From positions 124,001-188,000 of the forward strand of contig JACDOD010000003.1 in NCBI GenBank assembly GCA_017656265.1: a stretch of DNA of 64,000 bases. The letters run 5' to 3'. The notes below the pieces were generated by a model. That model was not told the DNA's origin and did no database searches. It saw only the letters and a program-made list of their open reading frames with translations. This stretch comes from Bacillaceae bacterium. GTDB taxonomy: Bacteria; Bacillota; Bacilli; Bacillales; Alkalibacillaceae. The stretch's first letter is position 1. Each line of letters opens with the position of its first letter. This document shows positions 26,773 to 35,986 of this stretch, piece by piece. The translations under genes and the position numbers were made by a program.

Positions 26773-29100
26773 TCACTCCCTGGTACGACGGTTTTTAATT
26801 AATCCATAGATGGCAAGCGCAGCAATTCCTAATACGGTGATTTCGAATAACGTATCCAATCCCCTCATATCCACTAAGATGACATTTACAATATTTTTAC
26901 CGCCACCTAATGTATAGGAGGTTTCAACAAAATAACTGGATATCGGTTCAAACCACTTGCTGCTGTGGGCGCTGATTCCTACAGCCGTCATCAGTAATCC
27001 GAACAGTCCTGCTATGATCACATTAATGCCTCTCTCTTGTTTGTGATCATCTATTTTTCTTAATTCAGGCAAGTGGTAGAAAGCCAGTAAAAATAGTGCA
27101 ACCGTTACGGTTTCAACAATTAGCTGCGTTAGAGCTAAATCAGGTGCACGGTAGATGACAAATAAAATAGATAAACCATAGCCTACAACACCGAGAATTA
27201 AGATCGCAGCAATACGATTAGACGTGTAGATGGTTCCGAATGCTGCAGCTGCCATTGTGACAGCAACCATAACTTCAGTTAGTGAAATAGGTGATACATC
27301 TGCGTTGCTGATGGAAAATCCATCGGTTACCCAGAGGAACGTAAAAGAAACGGCTATCATAGCCAGTAAAATCAACCGAACATATCTTCTTAAGGAACCG
27401 TTCATGTATCCTCTGGTCACTGATTCGGAGAATTGATAAATTCCCTCTACTGTCTGATCATATACCCGGTTTAGACTCCATTTTTCAGGAAACAGGTCAT
27501 ATACACGCGACCATTTATGACGTGTAAAAGCTAACAGAGCACCTGCTCCCACAACGGCCATACTCATATAGAATGGTGTATTAAGGCCATGCCAGAAGGC
27601 GATATGTTTATGGATTGCATCACCATATATGGCTTTTGCTGTCTGGGCCAGGAGCGGTTCATTCACAACGTTAGGGAACAGACCAATGAGAATGACGCCC
27701 CCTATCAGCAGGACAGGTGAAGCCAGCATGCCCCATGGAGCCTCATGGGGTTTTTTAGGAAGTTCATTGATGTTAAGGCGTCCCCGGAATGTGCCAAAAA
27801 AGAAATACATCGAATAGACAAAAGTGAAAATACTTCCCAGTACAGCCAGATATGGAATGGCTGCTGCCAGGGCATCCAAAAATGGCAGTCCGAATCCTCC
27901 GATGTCCAGAGAGGAATCAAAGAACATTTCTTTACTATAGAACCCATTTAAAAATGGCAGAGGTACGCCAGCCATCGAGAACGTTCCAAAGATGGCGAGA
28001 GTGGTTGAAACAGGCATTAATGCCATGAGACCACCGAGTTTGCGAATATCCCGTGTACCGGTTTCGTGATCCACAATCCCTGCAACCATAAACAGGCTTC
28101 CCTTAAACGTAGCATGATTCAAGATGTGAAACACAGCTGCGAACACAGCCGCTTTTGTTCCAAAACCCAGCATGGTCATAATCATGCCGAGCTGACTGAT
28201 GGTTGAGAAAGCCAAGATTCCTTTTAAATCGGTTTGCCGAACCGCCATAAAAGAACCCCAGCATAATGTAATAATACCTATTCCGCTCACAACCATAAAA
28301 AAGGCAGGTTCTCCGGCCAATATAGGAGAGAAGCGGGCAATTAAGTATATACCGGCTTTAACCATGGTAGCAGAGTGCAGATAAGCACTTACAGGTGTAG
28401 GCGCTTCCATCGCATCTGGGAGCCAGATATGGAATGGAAATTGGGCCGATTTTGTAAAAGCTCCAAGAAAAAGGAATACAAGAATTAAAGGAAAGTAAGG
28501 ACTATTGATAATCATTTCCTTATGTTCAATCATGGCCCGAATACTGGCTGTTTCGGCTGTCATAGAAAGGAGAATGATTCCGCCTAATAAACTTAGACCG
28601 CCGAATACAGTAATGAGCATCGATTTCAGTGCGCCGTATCTGGATCTTTCCCTGTGATGCCAGTATCCGATCAGTAAGAATGAAGACAGGGAAGTAAATT
28701 CCCAGAATGTGTATAGAACAAATACATTGTCAGACAGCACGACTCCAAGCATAGCGGACATAAAAAGCATTAAATAGATATAAAAATGTCCGAGCTTTTC
28801 TGAACGGTCCAGGTAATAGATCGAATATAGAAGAACAAGGGTTCCGATTCCGCTAATGAGCAGAGCAAATAGTAAACTTAAACCATCCAAATATAAATCA
28901 AAATGTATGTTTAATGAAGGAATCCAGGGGTATGTTTCACGAACTGGTGTCAATTCTGTACTTATGAATTGTAAAAAATAGATAAAAATAATGAAGGGAA
29001 TGGGTAGGAGGAACCAACCCGTATGTATTCGGTGTTTCCATTTATCGAGAAAGGGAATAAAAAAAGTTGCGATTAGTGGTCCCATGACTGCATAGATCAT
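26773..29100 (-). CDS. mrpA: Mrp antiporter subunit A
   Basis: A 775-residue subunit with about 20 membrane helices: a NuoL-like antiporter domain (VLYTFWEFTSLSSFLLIGYW, TKSAQFPFHIWLPDAMEAP) and the C-terminal MbhD-like (YRAPDLALTQLIVETVT) and MbhE-like (VNVILVDMRGLDTLFE) segments. It catalyses, with the other subunits, electrogenic Na+/H+ exchange. No MnhB/MrpB sequence is fused to it. GGGAGG lies eight bases before ATG 29100. Confidence 0.96.
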   Translation of the reverse strand: MIYAVMGPLIATFFIPFLDKWKHRIHTGWFLLPIPFIIFIYFLQFISTELTPVRETYPWIPSLNIHFDLYLDGLSLLFALLISGIGTLVLLYSIYYLDRSEKLGHFYIYLMLFMSAMLGVVLSDNVFVLYTFWEFTSLSSFLLIGYWHHRERSRYGALKSMLITVFGGLSLLGGIILLSMTAETASIRAMIEHKEMIINSPYFPLILVFLFLGAFTKSAQFPFHIWLPDAMEAPTPVSAYLHSATMVKAGIYLIARFSPILAGEPAFFMVVSGIGIITLCWGSFMAVRQTDLKGILAFSTISQLGMIMTMLGFGTKAAVFAAVFHILNHATFKGSLFMVAGIVDHETGTRDIRKLGGLMALMPVSTTLAIFGTFSMAGVPLPFLNGFYSKEMFFDSSLDIGGFGLPFLDALAAAIPYLAVLGSIFTFVYSMYFFFGTFRGRLNINELPKKPHEAPWGMLASPVLLIGGVILIGLFPNVVNEPLLAQTAKAIYGDAIHKHIAFWHGLNTPFYMSMAVVGAGALLAFTRHKWSRVYDLFPEKWSLNRVYDQTVEGIYQFSESVTRGYMNGSLRRYVRLILLAMIAVSFTFLWVTDGFSISNADVSPISLTEVMVAVTMAAAAFGTIYTSNRIAAILILGVVGYGLSILFVIYRAPDLALTQLIVETVTVALFLLAFYHLPELRKIDDHKQERGINVIIAGLFGLLMTAVGISAHSSKWFEPISSYFVETSYTLGGGKNIVNVILVDMRGLDTLFEITVLGIAALAIYGLIKNRRTRE

Positions 29101-29158
29101 CTTTTAAGCCTCCCTTGAGCTGTTATGTTTATTTTTGATAATTAATTGCATCCACTTC

Positions 29159-29188
29159 ATTGTAATAAAAAATTGAACTCTCCTTCAA
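29159..29188 (-). promoter_or_regulatory. Possible sigmaA promoter of the mrp operon
   Basis: On the minus strand, TTGAAG (29188-29183) and TACAAT (29164-29159) with 18-bp spacing, about 60 bp upstream of mrpA. Near-consensus -10, moderate -35. Confidence 0.35.
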
Positions 29189-29207
29189 CTTAAATATTTC
29201 CAGAAAA

Positions 29208-29237
29208 ATAAAAAACCTTATCACGTCTGTGATAAGG
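29208..29237 (-). terminator. Terminator of sda
   Basis: On the minus strand CCTTATCAC and GTGATAAGG (29237-29229, 29224-29216) form a perfect 9-bp stem with a 4-base loop, followed by TTTTTTATTTTT. Confidence 0.85.
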
Positions 29238-29257
29238 AATGCGAATAATCAATGAAA

Positions 29258-29398
29258 TCAGCTTGTTTGCTTAATTTTATGAGATAAATTCCTTCTATGA
29301 ATTTCATCTTCAATTAATTTTATAAATTCTTCACTTAAGTTTAACTCATTCGCTTTGTGATAAGACTCTATCAATAGCTCGTCCGATAAATGTTTCAT
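29258..29398 (-). CDS. sda: Sporulation checkpoint inhibitor Sda
   Basis: A 46-residue helical-hairpin protein that blocks the histidine kinase KinA and so delays sporulation while replication is under way or blocked. [20 protein letters not shown] and [14 protein letters not shown] match B. subtilis Sda closely, and length is identical. Start ATG 29398 has GAGG 13 bases upstream; an in-frame GTG nine codons earlier, beside an AGGAGG, would give a longer form. Upstream DnaA boxes and a downstream terminator complete the unit. Position next to yqeG is as in B. subtilis. Confidence 0.93.
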   Translation of the reverse strand: MKHLSDELLIESYHKANELNLSEEFIKLIEDEIHRRNLSHKIKQTS

Positions 29399-29537
29399 AG
29401 TGATCGCCTCACCCGGGCTGCTCACCTCCTGTAAAAGACTCTCTTCATACCAGAAATCGAGAGCGCGTGAACTAGATATGAACTAAAAAATGTTAATTTA
29501 ACTGTATCATGAAAAAGGAACATAGACAATATGTTCG

Positions 29538-29637
29538 CTATCCACACAGAGCTGTGAATAACATGTGGGTTATTTTCTGTTTTAACTTATAAAACGTTGA
29601 TACATGGCTGTTGATATTGTTGATAAAGTTATCCACA
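29538..29637 (-). promoter_or_regulatory. DnaA-box cluster upstream of sda
   Basis: TTATCCACA (perfect DnaA box) at 29629-29637, CTATCCACA at 29538-29546, TGTGAATAA (complement TTATTCACA, one mismatch) at 29553-29561, and a weaker TGTGGGTTA at 29564-29572. B. subtilis sda is activated by DnaA, so this should be the binding region linking replication status to sda. The 414-bp sda-yqeG gap holds nothing else I recognise. Confidence 0.75.
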
Positions 29638-29812
29638 GGATGAATTTTGATACAAATTGTCGAAAGGTTTTTGTAATGATTGCCGGATATAGTTGCATAT
29701 AGTGAAAGATTTTGCCTCGCTGAGGTAAACTTTTCTTTGAAAGGTCATAGCAAATCTTATATGATGTTAGAGTAACTTGTCTTATTTTTTGAACTAAATG
29801 GGGTGAATGGTT

Positions 29813-30328
29813 TTGTTACATAAATTTCTGCCGGATGAACAGGCCGATTCAGTCTTTGAAATCACACCGGAACATTTAAAGGCGAAAGGCATACGGGGTA
29901 TCATTACAGATTTAGATAATACCCTTGTTGCCTGGGATCAGGAAAACCCAACTGAAAAAGTGCTGGATTGGTTTCAAATGATGCAGAATCATGGGATGAA
30001 AGTGACAATCCTTTCAAATAATGATAAAAAGAGAGTATCCAGGTTTTCTGAACAGCTCGATATTCCCTTTATTTACAGAGCGAGAAAACCATTGGCCAGA
30101 GCCTTCAGAAAGGCTCAGAATCAAATGGGATTACAGCAGGAAGAAGTCGTCGTAATCGGTGATCAGCTGTTAACAGATATACTGGGAGGGAATATGGCCC
30201 GATATCACACCATTCTGGTCGTTCCAATTTCTGATACAGATGGTTTCGTAACAAGAATCAACCGTATGATTGAACGGAGAATCTTACACTGGATGAAAAA
30301 AAGAGGTTTGATTTCCAGGGAGGAATAG
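29813..30328 (+). CDS. yqeG: YqeG family HAD phosphatase
   Basis: A 171-residue HAD-superfamily (class IIIA) protein. Motif I with both aspartates is ITDLDNTLVAWD; motif II LSNND; motif IV region VVIGDQLLTDILGGNM. Related to mitochondrial PGP phosphatase Gep4, so phosphatidylglycerophosphate phosphatase is possible but unproven here. TTG 29813 is chosen because GGGGTGA stands six bases before it and the N-terminus (MLHKFLPD) then matches the family; the ATG at 29807 is too close. Confidence 0.9.
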   Translation: MLHKFLPDEQADSVFEITPEHLKAKGIRGIITDLDNTLVAWDQENPTEKVLDWFQMMQNHGMKVTILSNNDKKRVSRFSEQLDIPFIYRARKPLARAFRKAQNQMGLQQEEVVVIGDQLLTDILGGNMARYHTILVVPISDTDGFVTRINRMIERRILHWMKKRGLISREE

Positions 30329-30331
30329 ATA

Positions 30332-31432
30332 ATGTCTGAGATTGTTTGTCAGGGATGCGGCGCTGTCATACAGACGGAAGATCCTAATAAACCGGGGTAT
30401 GCACCGGCATCAAGCTTGAAACGGGAAGATATCATTTGTCAGCGATGTTTCCGCTTAAAACATTATAATGAAGTTCAGGATGTATCCTTAAGGGATGATG
30501 ATTTCTTAAAAATGCTTCATGAAATAGGAAGCAAAACAGCATTGATTGTTAAAATTGTTGACATTTTTGATTTTAATGGGAGTTTTATACCGGGGCTTCC
30601 GCGCTTTACCGGAAATAATCCCATCGTGCTGATAGGAAACAAAGTGGACCTGCTGCCAAAATCAACGAACTATAACAAGGTAAAACAATGGCTTCGAAAA
30701 TCGGCCAAAGATCTGGGATTAAAGGTGCAGGATGTATTTCTTGTATCGGCTAAAAAAGGTATTGGCATGCAAAATGCTGCTGAGGTGATTAATGAACTGC
30801 GGAATGGTCAGGATGTGTATGTGGTGGGTTGTACAAACGTAGGGAAGTCCACATTCATCAATCATTTAATTGAACAGTCAACCGGCGAACCGGATGCCAT
30901 TACGACATCTTATTTTCCGGGAACTACACTTGGCTTTATTGACATTCCGCTTGATGATGGGACATCCATGTATGACACGCCCGGAATCATTAATCATCAT
31001 CAGATGGCTCATTATGTATCAGAGAAGGACCTTAAGAAGATCACGCCTAAAAAAGAAATTAAACCGAGAGTATACCAGTTAAATGAAGATCAGACCCTTT
31101 ACATTGGGGGGCTGGCAAGGATGGATTATGAAAAGGGAGGAAAGCATTCCTTTGTATGTTACTTTTCCAATGAACTTATGATCCATAGGACAAAGCTGGA
31201 TAATGCAGATACGCTTTATGAAAAACATCTTGGAGATTTATTGACTCCCCCAGATGAAGAAACAATGGAAAATCTGCCTCCTTTAAAACCTCATACGTTT
31301 CATATTGATGAGGATAAAACCGATATTGTCTTTTCCGGATTAGGCTGGATCACTGTCCCTAAAGGCGGAGTGACCGTTACAGCTTATACTCCAGAAGGTG
31401 TCAGAACAGCTCTAAGGCCATCCTTAATTTAA
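30332..31432 (+). CDS. yqeH: Circularly permuted GTPase YqeH, ribosome assembly
   Basis: A 366-residue GTPase needed for 30S assembly. N-terminal treble-clef zinc finger (CQGCG, CQRCF), then the GTPase motifs in permuted order: G4 GNKVDLLPK, G5 VSAKKG, G1 VGCTNVGKSTFIN, G3 DTPGI. It overlaps no neighbour but starts three bases after yqeG, so the yqeG-yqeH-aroE-yqeI-nadD-yqeK-rsfS-yqeM series is one operon. Confidence 0.97.
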   Translation: MSEIVCQGCGAVIQTEDPNKPGYAPASSLKREDIICQRCFRLKHYNEVQDVSLRDDDFLKMLHEIGSKTALIVKIVDIFDFNGSFIPGLPRFTGNNPIVLIGNKVDLLPKSTNYNKVKQWLRKSAKDLGLKVQDVFLVSAKKGIGMQNAAEVINELRNGQDVYVVGCTNVGKSTFINHLIEQSTGEPDAITTSYFPGTTLGFIDIPLDDGTSMYDTPGIINHHQMAHYVSEKDLKKITPKKEIKPRVYQLNEDQTLYIGGLARMDYEKGGKHSFVCYFSNELMIHRTKLDNADTLYEKHLGDLLTPPDEETMENLPPLKPHTFHIDEDKTDIVFSGLGWITVPKGGVTVTAYTPEGVRTALRPSLI

Positions 31433-31447
31433 AGGAGGTGGTGGCAA

Positions 31448-32287
31448 ATGGGATGCTTTTTCGGGGTAATTGGCCATCCAATTAGACATTCCCTTTCACC
31501 GTGGATTCATGAACATTTTTTGAACATGACGAAAAAGAATGGAATATATCGTGCGATTGATATACCCGGACAGGAACTTTCGCGGACACTGGAGACGTTA
31601 AAAAAAATAGGAATCGATGGGTTTAATATCACGGTTCCCCATAAAGAAAACGTGATCAAGTATTTAGATGAACTCGATCCGCTTGCAGAAAAAATGGGAG
31701 CAGTAAACACGGTCGTCTGCCAAAACGGAAAATGGATCGGGTATAACACCGATGGGAAAGGGTACATCCGCTCGCTCAACTCTCAATATCCTGATGTATT
31801 TGAGGATAAAACAAATAAAAACGTATTAATTCTTGGCGCAGGCGGAGCAGCCCGGGGCATATATTTTGCCCTTATAGATGAAGGGTTTGCCAGGGTAGAT
31901 GTGGCGAACCGGACGATGGAAAGGGCACGTCAGCTTCAATCCGACCAAATATCAACACAGATTCTTGCACTCCAGGACGCACAAGAAAGGCTTGATGAAT
32001 ACGATTTAATCATCCAAACAACGAAAACAGGCATGCATCCGAATGTAGACGAACAGGTTATTGGCATAACAGGATTGAAGGAAAGCTCCATCGTGAGTGA
32101 TATTGTCTACAATCCGATTGAAACAGCATTTTTACAGAATGCTAAACGTGCCGGAGCCAGGATTCATTACGGACACGGCATGCTTTTATATCAGGCAGCC
32201 TTTGCCTTTGAGCTATGGACAGGTATCCATGTCGATCCAGAATCATTAATGGACCCATTAGAAGATAAACTGAAAGGTGGATTTTGA
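31448..32287 (+). CDS. aroE: Shikimate 5-dehydrogenase
   Basis: NADPH-dependent reduction of 3-dehydroshikimate in aromatic amino-acid synthesis. 279 residues. Substrate-binding SLSPWIHEHF (family SxSP), catalytic Lys in NITVPHKENV, and the NADP site LILGAGGAARGI. AAAGGAGGTGG precedes the ATG. The stop overlaps the ATG of yqeI. Confidence 0.97.
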   Translation: MGCFFGVIGHPIRHSLSPWIHEHFLNMTKKNGIYRAIDIPGQELSRTLETLKKIGIDGFNITVPHKENVIKYLDELDPLAEKMGAVNTVVCQNGKWIGYNTDGKGYIRSLNSQYPDVFEDKTNKNVLILGAGGAARGIYFALIDEGFARVDVANRTMERARQLQSDQISTQILALQDAQERLDEYDLIIQTTKTGMHPNVDEQVIGITGLKESSIVSDIVYNPIETAFLQNAKRAGARIHYGHGMLLYQAAFAFELWTGIHVDPESLMDPLEDKLKGGF

Positions 32288-32577
32288 TGCTAACGGGAAA
32301 ACAAAAAAGGTTTTTGCGTTCTATGGCCCATCATTTGACCCCGATTTTTCAAGTGGGAAAAGCAGGTGTCAATGAAAATATGGTTAACCAGATTGAAGAG
32401 GCCCTGGAAAAACGGGAACTGATTAAAGTGAGTATATTACAGAACTGTTTTGAGGATAAAGGTGAAATTGCACAGGAAATTGCAGATGGTGCAGGCTGTG
32501 AAATTGTACAGATCATTGGGAACACCATCGTTCTATATAAGGAATCGAAAGAAAACAAAACCATTGAATTGCCGTAG
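32287..32577 (+). CDS. yhbY: CRM-domain RNA-binding protein YhbY (YqeI)
   Basis: A 96-residue single CRM domain that binds pre-50S particles in E. coli. Typical N-terminus LTGKQKRFLRSMAHHLTPIF and the loop VGKAGVNENM. ATG 32287 overlaps the aroE stop codon (TGATG) and follows AAGGTGG. Confidence 0.95.
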   Translation: MLTGKQKRFLRSMAHHLTPIFQVGKAGVNENMVNQIEEALEKRELIKVSILQNCFEDKGEIAQEIADGAGCEIVQIIGNTIVLYKESKENKTIELP

Positions 32578-32590
32578 GGACTGATCGGAC

Positions 32591-33178
32591 ATGAAGAATG
32601 TTGGATTATTAGGGGGAACGTTTGATCCGCCGCATATCGGGCACCTCATTGTGGCTCAAGAGGTGCTGCACAAGCTTAGTCTGAATGAAATATGGTTTAT
32701 TCCATCACATATACCTCCCCACAAGGACAAAGCGAATACATCAGCGTCACATAGGCTGAACATGCTTAAAAAAGCTGTTAATAGCGAGCCCCAGTTTAAA
32801 ATAGACCCCATTGAGCTGACAAGAGGGGGAGTTTCGTATACGATTGATACCATCAAGGAATTGAGAAAGCTCCATCCTGATCATCAATTTACCTTTATTA
32901 TTGGAGCAGATATGGTAGAATATTTGCCGAAATGGCATCAAATTGACCAGCTGAAAAAGATGGTTCAGTTTGTTGGAGTCAAACGGGAGGGGTATCAGCT
33001 TGAAGAAAGGGAGTCCGTCAAAATTGTTGATATTCCCGGCATTGATATTTCTTCAACGGAGCTGAGGAAACGTTTCAGAGCAGATCAACCGACGAAATAT
33101 TGGCTGCCTGAAAGCGTCGAAAAGTATATAAGGGAGCATGGGTTATATGGATGTAAAAAAAGCTCTGCAAATCGTTAA
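32591..33178 (+). CDS. nadD: Nicotinate-nucleotide adenylyltransferase
   Basis: Adenylates nicotinate mononucleotide in NAD synthesis. 195 residues. Nucleotidyltransferase motifs GGTFDPPHIGHL (HxGH) near the N-terminus and DISSTELRKR near the C-terminus are intact. Its 3' end overlaps yqeK. Confidence 0.97.
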   Translation: MKNVGLLGGTFDPPHIGHLIVAQEVLHKLSLNEIWFIPSHIPPHKDKANTSASHRLNMLKKAVNSEPQFKIDPIELTRGGVSYTIDTIKELRKLHPDHQFTFIIGADMVEYLPKWHQIDQLKKMVQFVGVKREGYQLEERESVKIVDIPGIDISSTELRKRFRADQPTKYWLPESVEKYIREHGLYGCKKSSANR

Positions 33179-33716
33179 ACCTTATTTGAAACCGGATCGA
33201 TTTGAACATACAAAGCGGGTCGTGGTCACAGCCGTCAAACTGTCTGAATGGTATGGAGAAGATGTAAATAAGGCTGAAATCGCAGCCGCTTTTCATGACT
33301 ATGCAAAAAATCGGCCAAAGGAATATTTGAAACGCTGGATTACGAAAGAGAAAACTCTGCCCAAAGATTTGCTTTATTTTCATCACGAATTGTGGCATGG
33401 TCCTGTTGGTGCATTGCTGGTTGAACGGGAATTTGGCATTGCCGATTCGGATATCCTGAATGCGATCCGTTATCATACAACCGGAAGAATATCAATGACA
33501 AAACTGGAGAAAATCGTTTTTTTGGCTGATTATATCGAACCCGGAAGAAAATTTCCAGGGGTAGATATGGCAAGAAGCCTCGCCAGAGAGGATCTGGATC
33601 AGGCATGCCAATTTGCCTTAAAAAATACCATTCAATTTTTAATGGAAAAGCAGCAGCCGATTTATCCGGATACGTTTTTTGCGTATAATGATCTGACGTC
33701 AAAACTAAATCGTTAA
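33147..33716 (+). CDS. yqeK: YqeK HD-domain symmetrical Ap4A hydrolase
   Basis: A 189-residue HD-domain phosphohydrolase. Metal ligands are visible in RFEHTKRVV, FHDYAK, HHELWHG and YHTTG; FLADYIEPGR is the family signature. YqeK proteins hydrolyse diadenosine tetraphosphate to two ADP. ATG 33147 follows AAGGGAG by ten bases; the ATG at 33138 is too close to it. It overlaps the nadD end by 32 bp. Confidence 0.93.
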   Translation: MDVKKALQIVKPYLKPDRFEHTKRVVVTAVKLSEWYGEDVNKAEIAAAFHDYAKNRPKEYLKRWITKEKTLPKDLLYFHHELWHGPVGALLVEREFGIADSDILNAIRYHTTGRISMTKLEKIVFLADYIEPGRKFPGVDMARSLAREDLDQACQFALKNTIQFLMEKQQPIYPDTFFAYNDLTSKLNR

Positions 33717-33732
33717 TTGGAGGGTTCGTTAG

Positions 33733-34107
33733 ATGAATAGCAAGGAGTTAGTTCTTTTAGCTGCGAATGCGTGTGATGATAAACGAGCGGAAAATATTGT
33801 TGTACTGGATATGAAACATGTATCCCTGATTGCAGACTATTTTTTAATTTGTCACGGAAACAGTGAACGGCAGGTACAATCCATTGCCCGGGAAATTAAG
33901 GATCAGGCTGAGGAAAAGGGAATTGACGTGAAGCGTATGGAAGGATTCGATCATGCCCGCTGGGTGCTGGTGGACCTCGATGATGTAGTGTGTCATATTT
34001 TCCACAAAGATGAGCGGGAGTACTATAACCTCGAACGATTATGGGGAGATGCCCGGGAAGTGCCAGTTGAGGATGAGCTTATGACAGGAATGAATGAACA
34101 GCAATGA
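33733..34107 (+). CDS. rsfS: Ribosomal silencing factor RsfS
   Basis: A 124-residue RsfS/Iojap protein that binds L14 of the 50S subunit and blocks subunit joining in starvation. Signatures: DYFLICHGNSERQVQSIA and DVVCHIFHKDEREYYNLERL. Its stop overlaps the yqeM ATG (ATGA). Confidence 0.96.
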   Translation: MNSKELVLLAANACDDKRAENIVVLDMKHVSLIADYFLICHGNSERQVQSIAREIKDQAEEKGIDVKRMEGFDHARWVLVDLDDVVCHIFHKDEREYYNLERLWGDAREVPVEDELMTGMNEQQ

Positions 34108-34859
34108 ATTATGGAAACTTTGCCTATATCTACGATTTGCTGATGGAAGATGCCCCTTATCAAGATTGGGTTCATTTTACTGAAGAAATGCTAGAAAAGG
34201 TTGGATTCCAGCCTGAAACCATTGTTGATCTGGGTTGCGGAACGGGAGAAATCACCCTGAGACTGGCCGGGAAGGGTTTCAGGATGACCGGGGTTGATCT
34301 GTCCAGTGACATGCTCTCGGTGGCAGCACAAAAATCGTTCGAACAAAATTTATCGATACAGTGGGTGAAACAGGATATCCGAAAGCTTGACACTCCGATC
34401 AAATACGATCTGGCTATCAGTTTTTGCGATGTGTTCAATTACCTGACAGAGGAAGAACAGCTGCTGAATGCATTTAAACGTGTTTTTGAAAGTTTGCAAG
34501 AGGATGGCATGTTTTTGTTTGATGTTCATTCACGATCATATATCAACGATTTTTTAGCCGGAAAAACCTTCGCTGAGGTTTACGATGAAATTTCGTATAT
34601 CTGGTTTTGTCACCCCGGGGAACTGGAGGATATGGTTGAACATGATTTAACATTTTTTCTCAAGACCCCAAACACGGGTACATATAGACGGTTTCAGGAA
34701 TATCATGTTCAGCGGACATTTTCACCTGATGTCTATAAACTATGTCTTCATAAATCTGGATTTGAGGTCGTGGGAGTTTATAGTGATTTTCAGCTTCAGG
34801 AGCCAGATGACCGGAGTGACCGGATCTTTTTTGTATGCCGAAAAAAGAAAAACGGGTAA
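34104..34859 (+). CDS. yqeM: YqeM class I SAM-dependent methyltransferase
   Basis: A 251-residue methyltransferase. Motif I VDLGCGTGEITLRLAGKG, then MTGVDLSSDML; YDLAISFCDVFNYL corresponds to motif IV. The substrate is unknown. Translationally coupled to rsfS. The 218 bp after it, up to comER, contain only a weak fold (CCGGTCA...TGACCGG near 34956-34983). Confidence 0.9.
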   Translation: MNYGNFAYIYDLLMEDAPYQDWVHFTEEMLEKVGFQPETIVDLGCGTGEITLRLAGKGFRMTGVDLSSDMLSVAAQKSFEQNLSIQWVKQDIRKLDTPIKYDLAISFCDVFNYLTEEEQLLNAFKRVFESLQEDGMFLFDVHSRSYINDFLAGKTFAEVYDEISYIWFCHPGELEDMVEHDLTFFLKTPNTGTYRRFQEYHVQRTFSPDVYKLCLHKSGFEVVGVYSDFQLQEPDDRSDRIFFVCRKKKNG

Positions 34860-35077
34860 ATGTGTGTTTCATGTTTTACCGGGAGTGCCGAATATCATTT
34901 TTGTACGTCTTCATACTGCATTCCAGCCAGCGTTTTTAAAGCCTCAGAAAGAAGCCCCGGTCATGCAGTTTCCATTTGACCGGGTTCAAATCTGTCATTG
35001 GCTGCTGAATAGCTTGGTGATATATTTTTTGGGATAAAAGCAGGAAATAAGACTGACCAGGTCGAATCAAGTTAATG

Positions 35078-35899
35078 TCAGATGGACAATTGATCTAATA
35101 TTTTATCCTGATCATCATAATATTTTTGATGGGTAGCCTGAAACATTCGATGAAACATATCTCCGACTTCTTTCTCAAGGACTTCAATTCCAGCTCCAGT
35201 GACACCTCCTTTGACAGTCACTTTCTTTTCTAAATTTTCCAATGTATAATACCCCTTCTCCATAAGCTTTCCGTATCCTACGATCATTTCCTGAGCGAGT
35301 TCCATAGCTGAATCATAGTCGATGTCTGTTTCTTCGCACGCAGCCTGGATCATTGCTTGAATCAGAAAACTCAAAAATGCCGGACCACAGGAAACGATAT
35401 CTGAAGCAACCCTTGTAATGCTGTCATCAATGATGACGGGCCGTGAAAACAATTTGCAGCTTTGAATCAGATATTCCTTCAGATTTTGTTCAATCCTATC
35501 TCCGAAACTTAGAAGTGTCACGCCGTTTAAGCCCCTGTTCGTTATGCTTGGGATGATTCTGGCTGTCTGGCAGGGCAGTTCTTCTTCAAGCTGACGGACT
35601 GATATTGGGCTAGTTATCGAGATTACACATTGCTCTTTTTTCAGTTTGGGCCGGATTTTCCGAACCAATGGGAAAACATCCAGCGGTTTAACACAAATAA
35701 AGATAATGTCACACATACTTACAACCTTTTCAGGTGTTGGACAAACATTTATATCAGGATAATCCGTTTTTAAATCAAAAGCCTTCGAAAGGGTACGGTT
35801 ATGAATATATACATGCCCGGGGTCTGTGACACCGCTATTGATAAAAGCATGTATTAACACTTTACCCATATTTCCTGTTCCTATAATTCCCCACTTCAT
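35078..35899 (-). CDS. comER: ComER, pyrroline-5-carboxylate reductase-like protein
   Basis: A 273-residue ProC-family protein with Rossmann motif WGIIGTGNMGKVLIHAF. The C-terminal signature VTVKGGVTGAGIEVLE resembles the P5CR TSPGGTT region but is altered, so proline synthesis is uncertain. It is divergent from comEABC, as in B. subtilis, where it is dispensable for competence but has been linked to sporulation and biofilm control. Confidence 0.92.
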   Translation of the reverse strand: MKWGIIGTGNMGKVLIHAFINSGVTDPGHVYIHNRTLSKAFDLKTDYPDINVCPTPEKVVSMCDIIFICVKPLDVFPLVRKIRPKLKKEQCVISITSPISVRQLEEELPCQTARIIPSITNRGLNGVTLLSFGDRIEQNLKEYLIQSCKLFSRPVIIDDSITRVASDIVSCGPAFLSFLIQAMIQAACEETDIDYDSAMELAQEMIVGYGKLMEKGYYTLENLEKKVTVKGGVTGAGIEVLEKEVGDMFHRMFQATHQKYYDDQDKILDQLSI

Positions 35900-35986
35900 A
35901 AGACACTTCCCTCCTTTTAACCCATGATTGTCTCCTACATATGTATGTGGAAAATCAAACTTTTATGAAAGAAAGGTGCGGTGCAT

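Noticed and set aside
32287-32577. Whether any CRISPR array, prophage, integrase or transposase lies in this window, including the conserved block here
   Set aside because: No short regularly spaced repeats, phage genes, integrase or transposase were found on either strand; the gene series is chromosomal core.
34954-34984. CCGGTCA...TGACCGG fold after yqeM as a terminator
   Set aside because: No T run on either strand and a long loop; it cannot be called a terminator with confidence.
35951-35964. AAAA-N6-TTTT upstream of comEA as a ComK box
   Set aside because: The spacing is six rather than five and no second half-box at the proper distance is seen; chance occurrence in A/T-rich DNA is likely.
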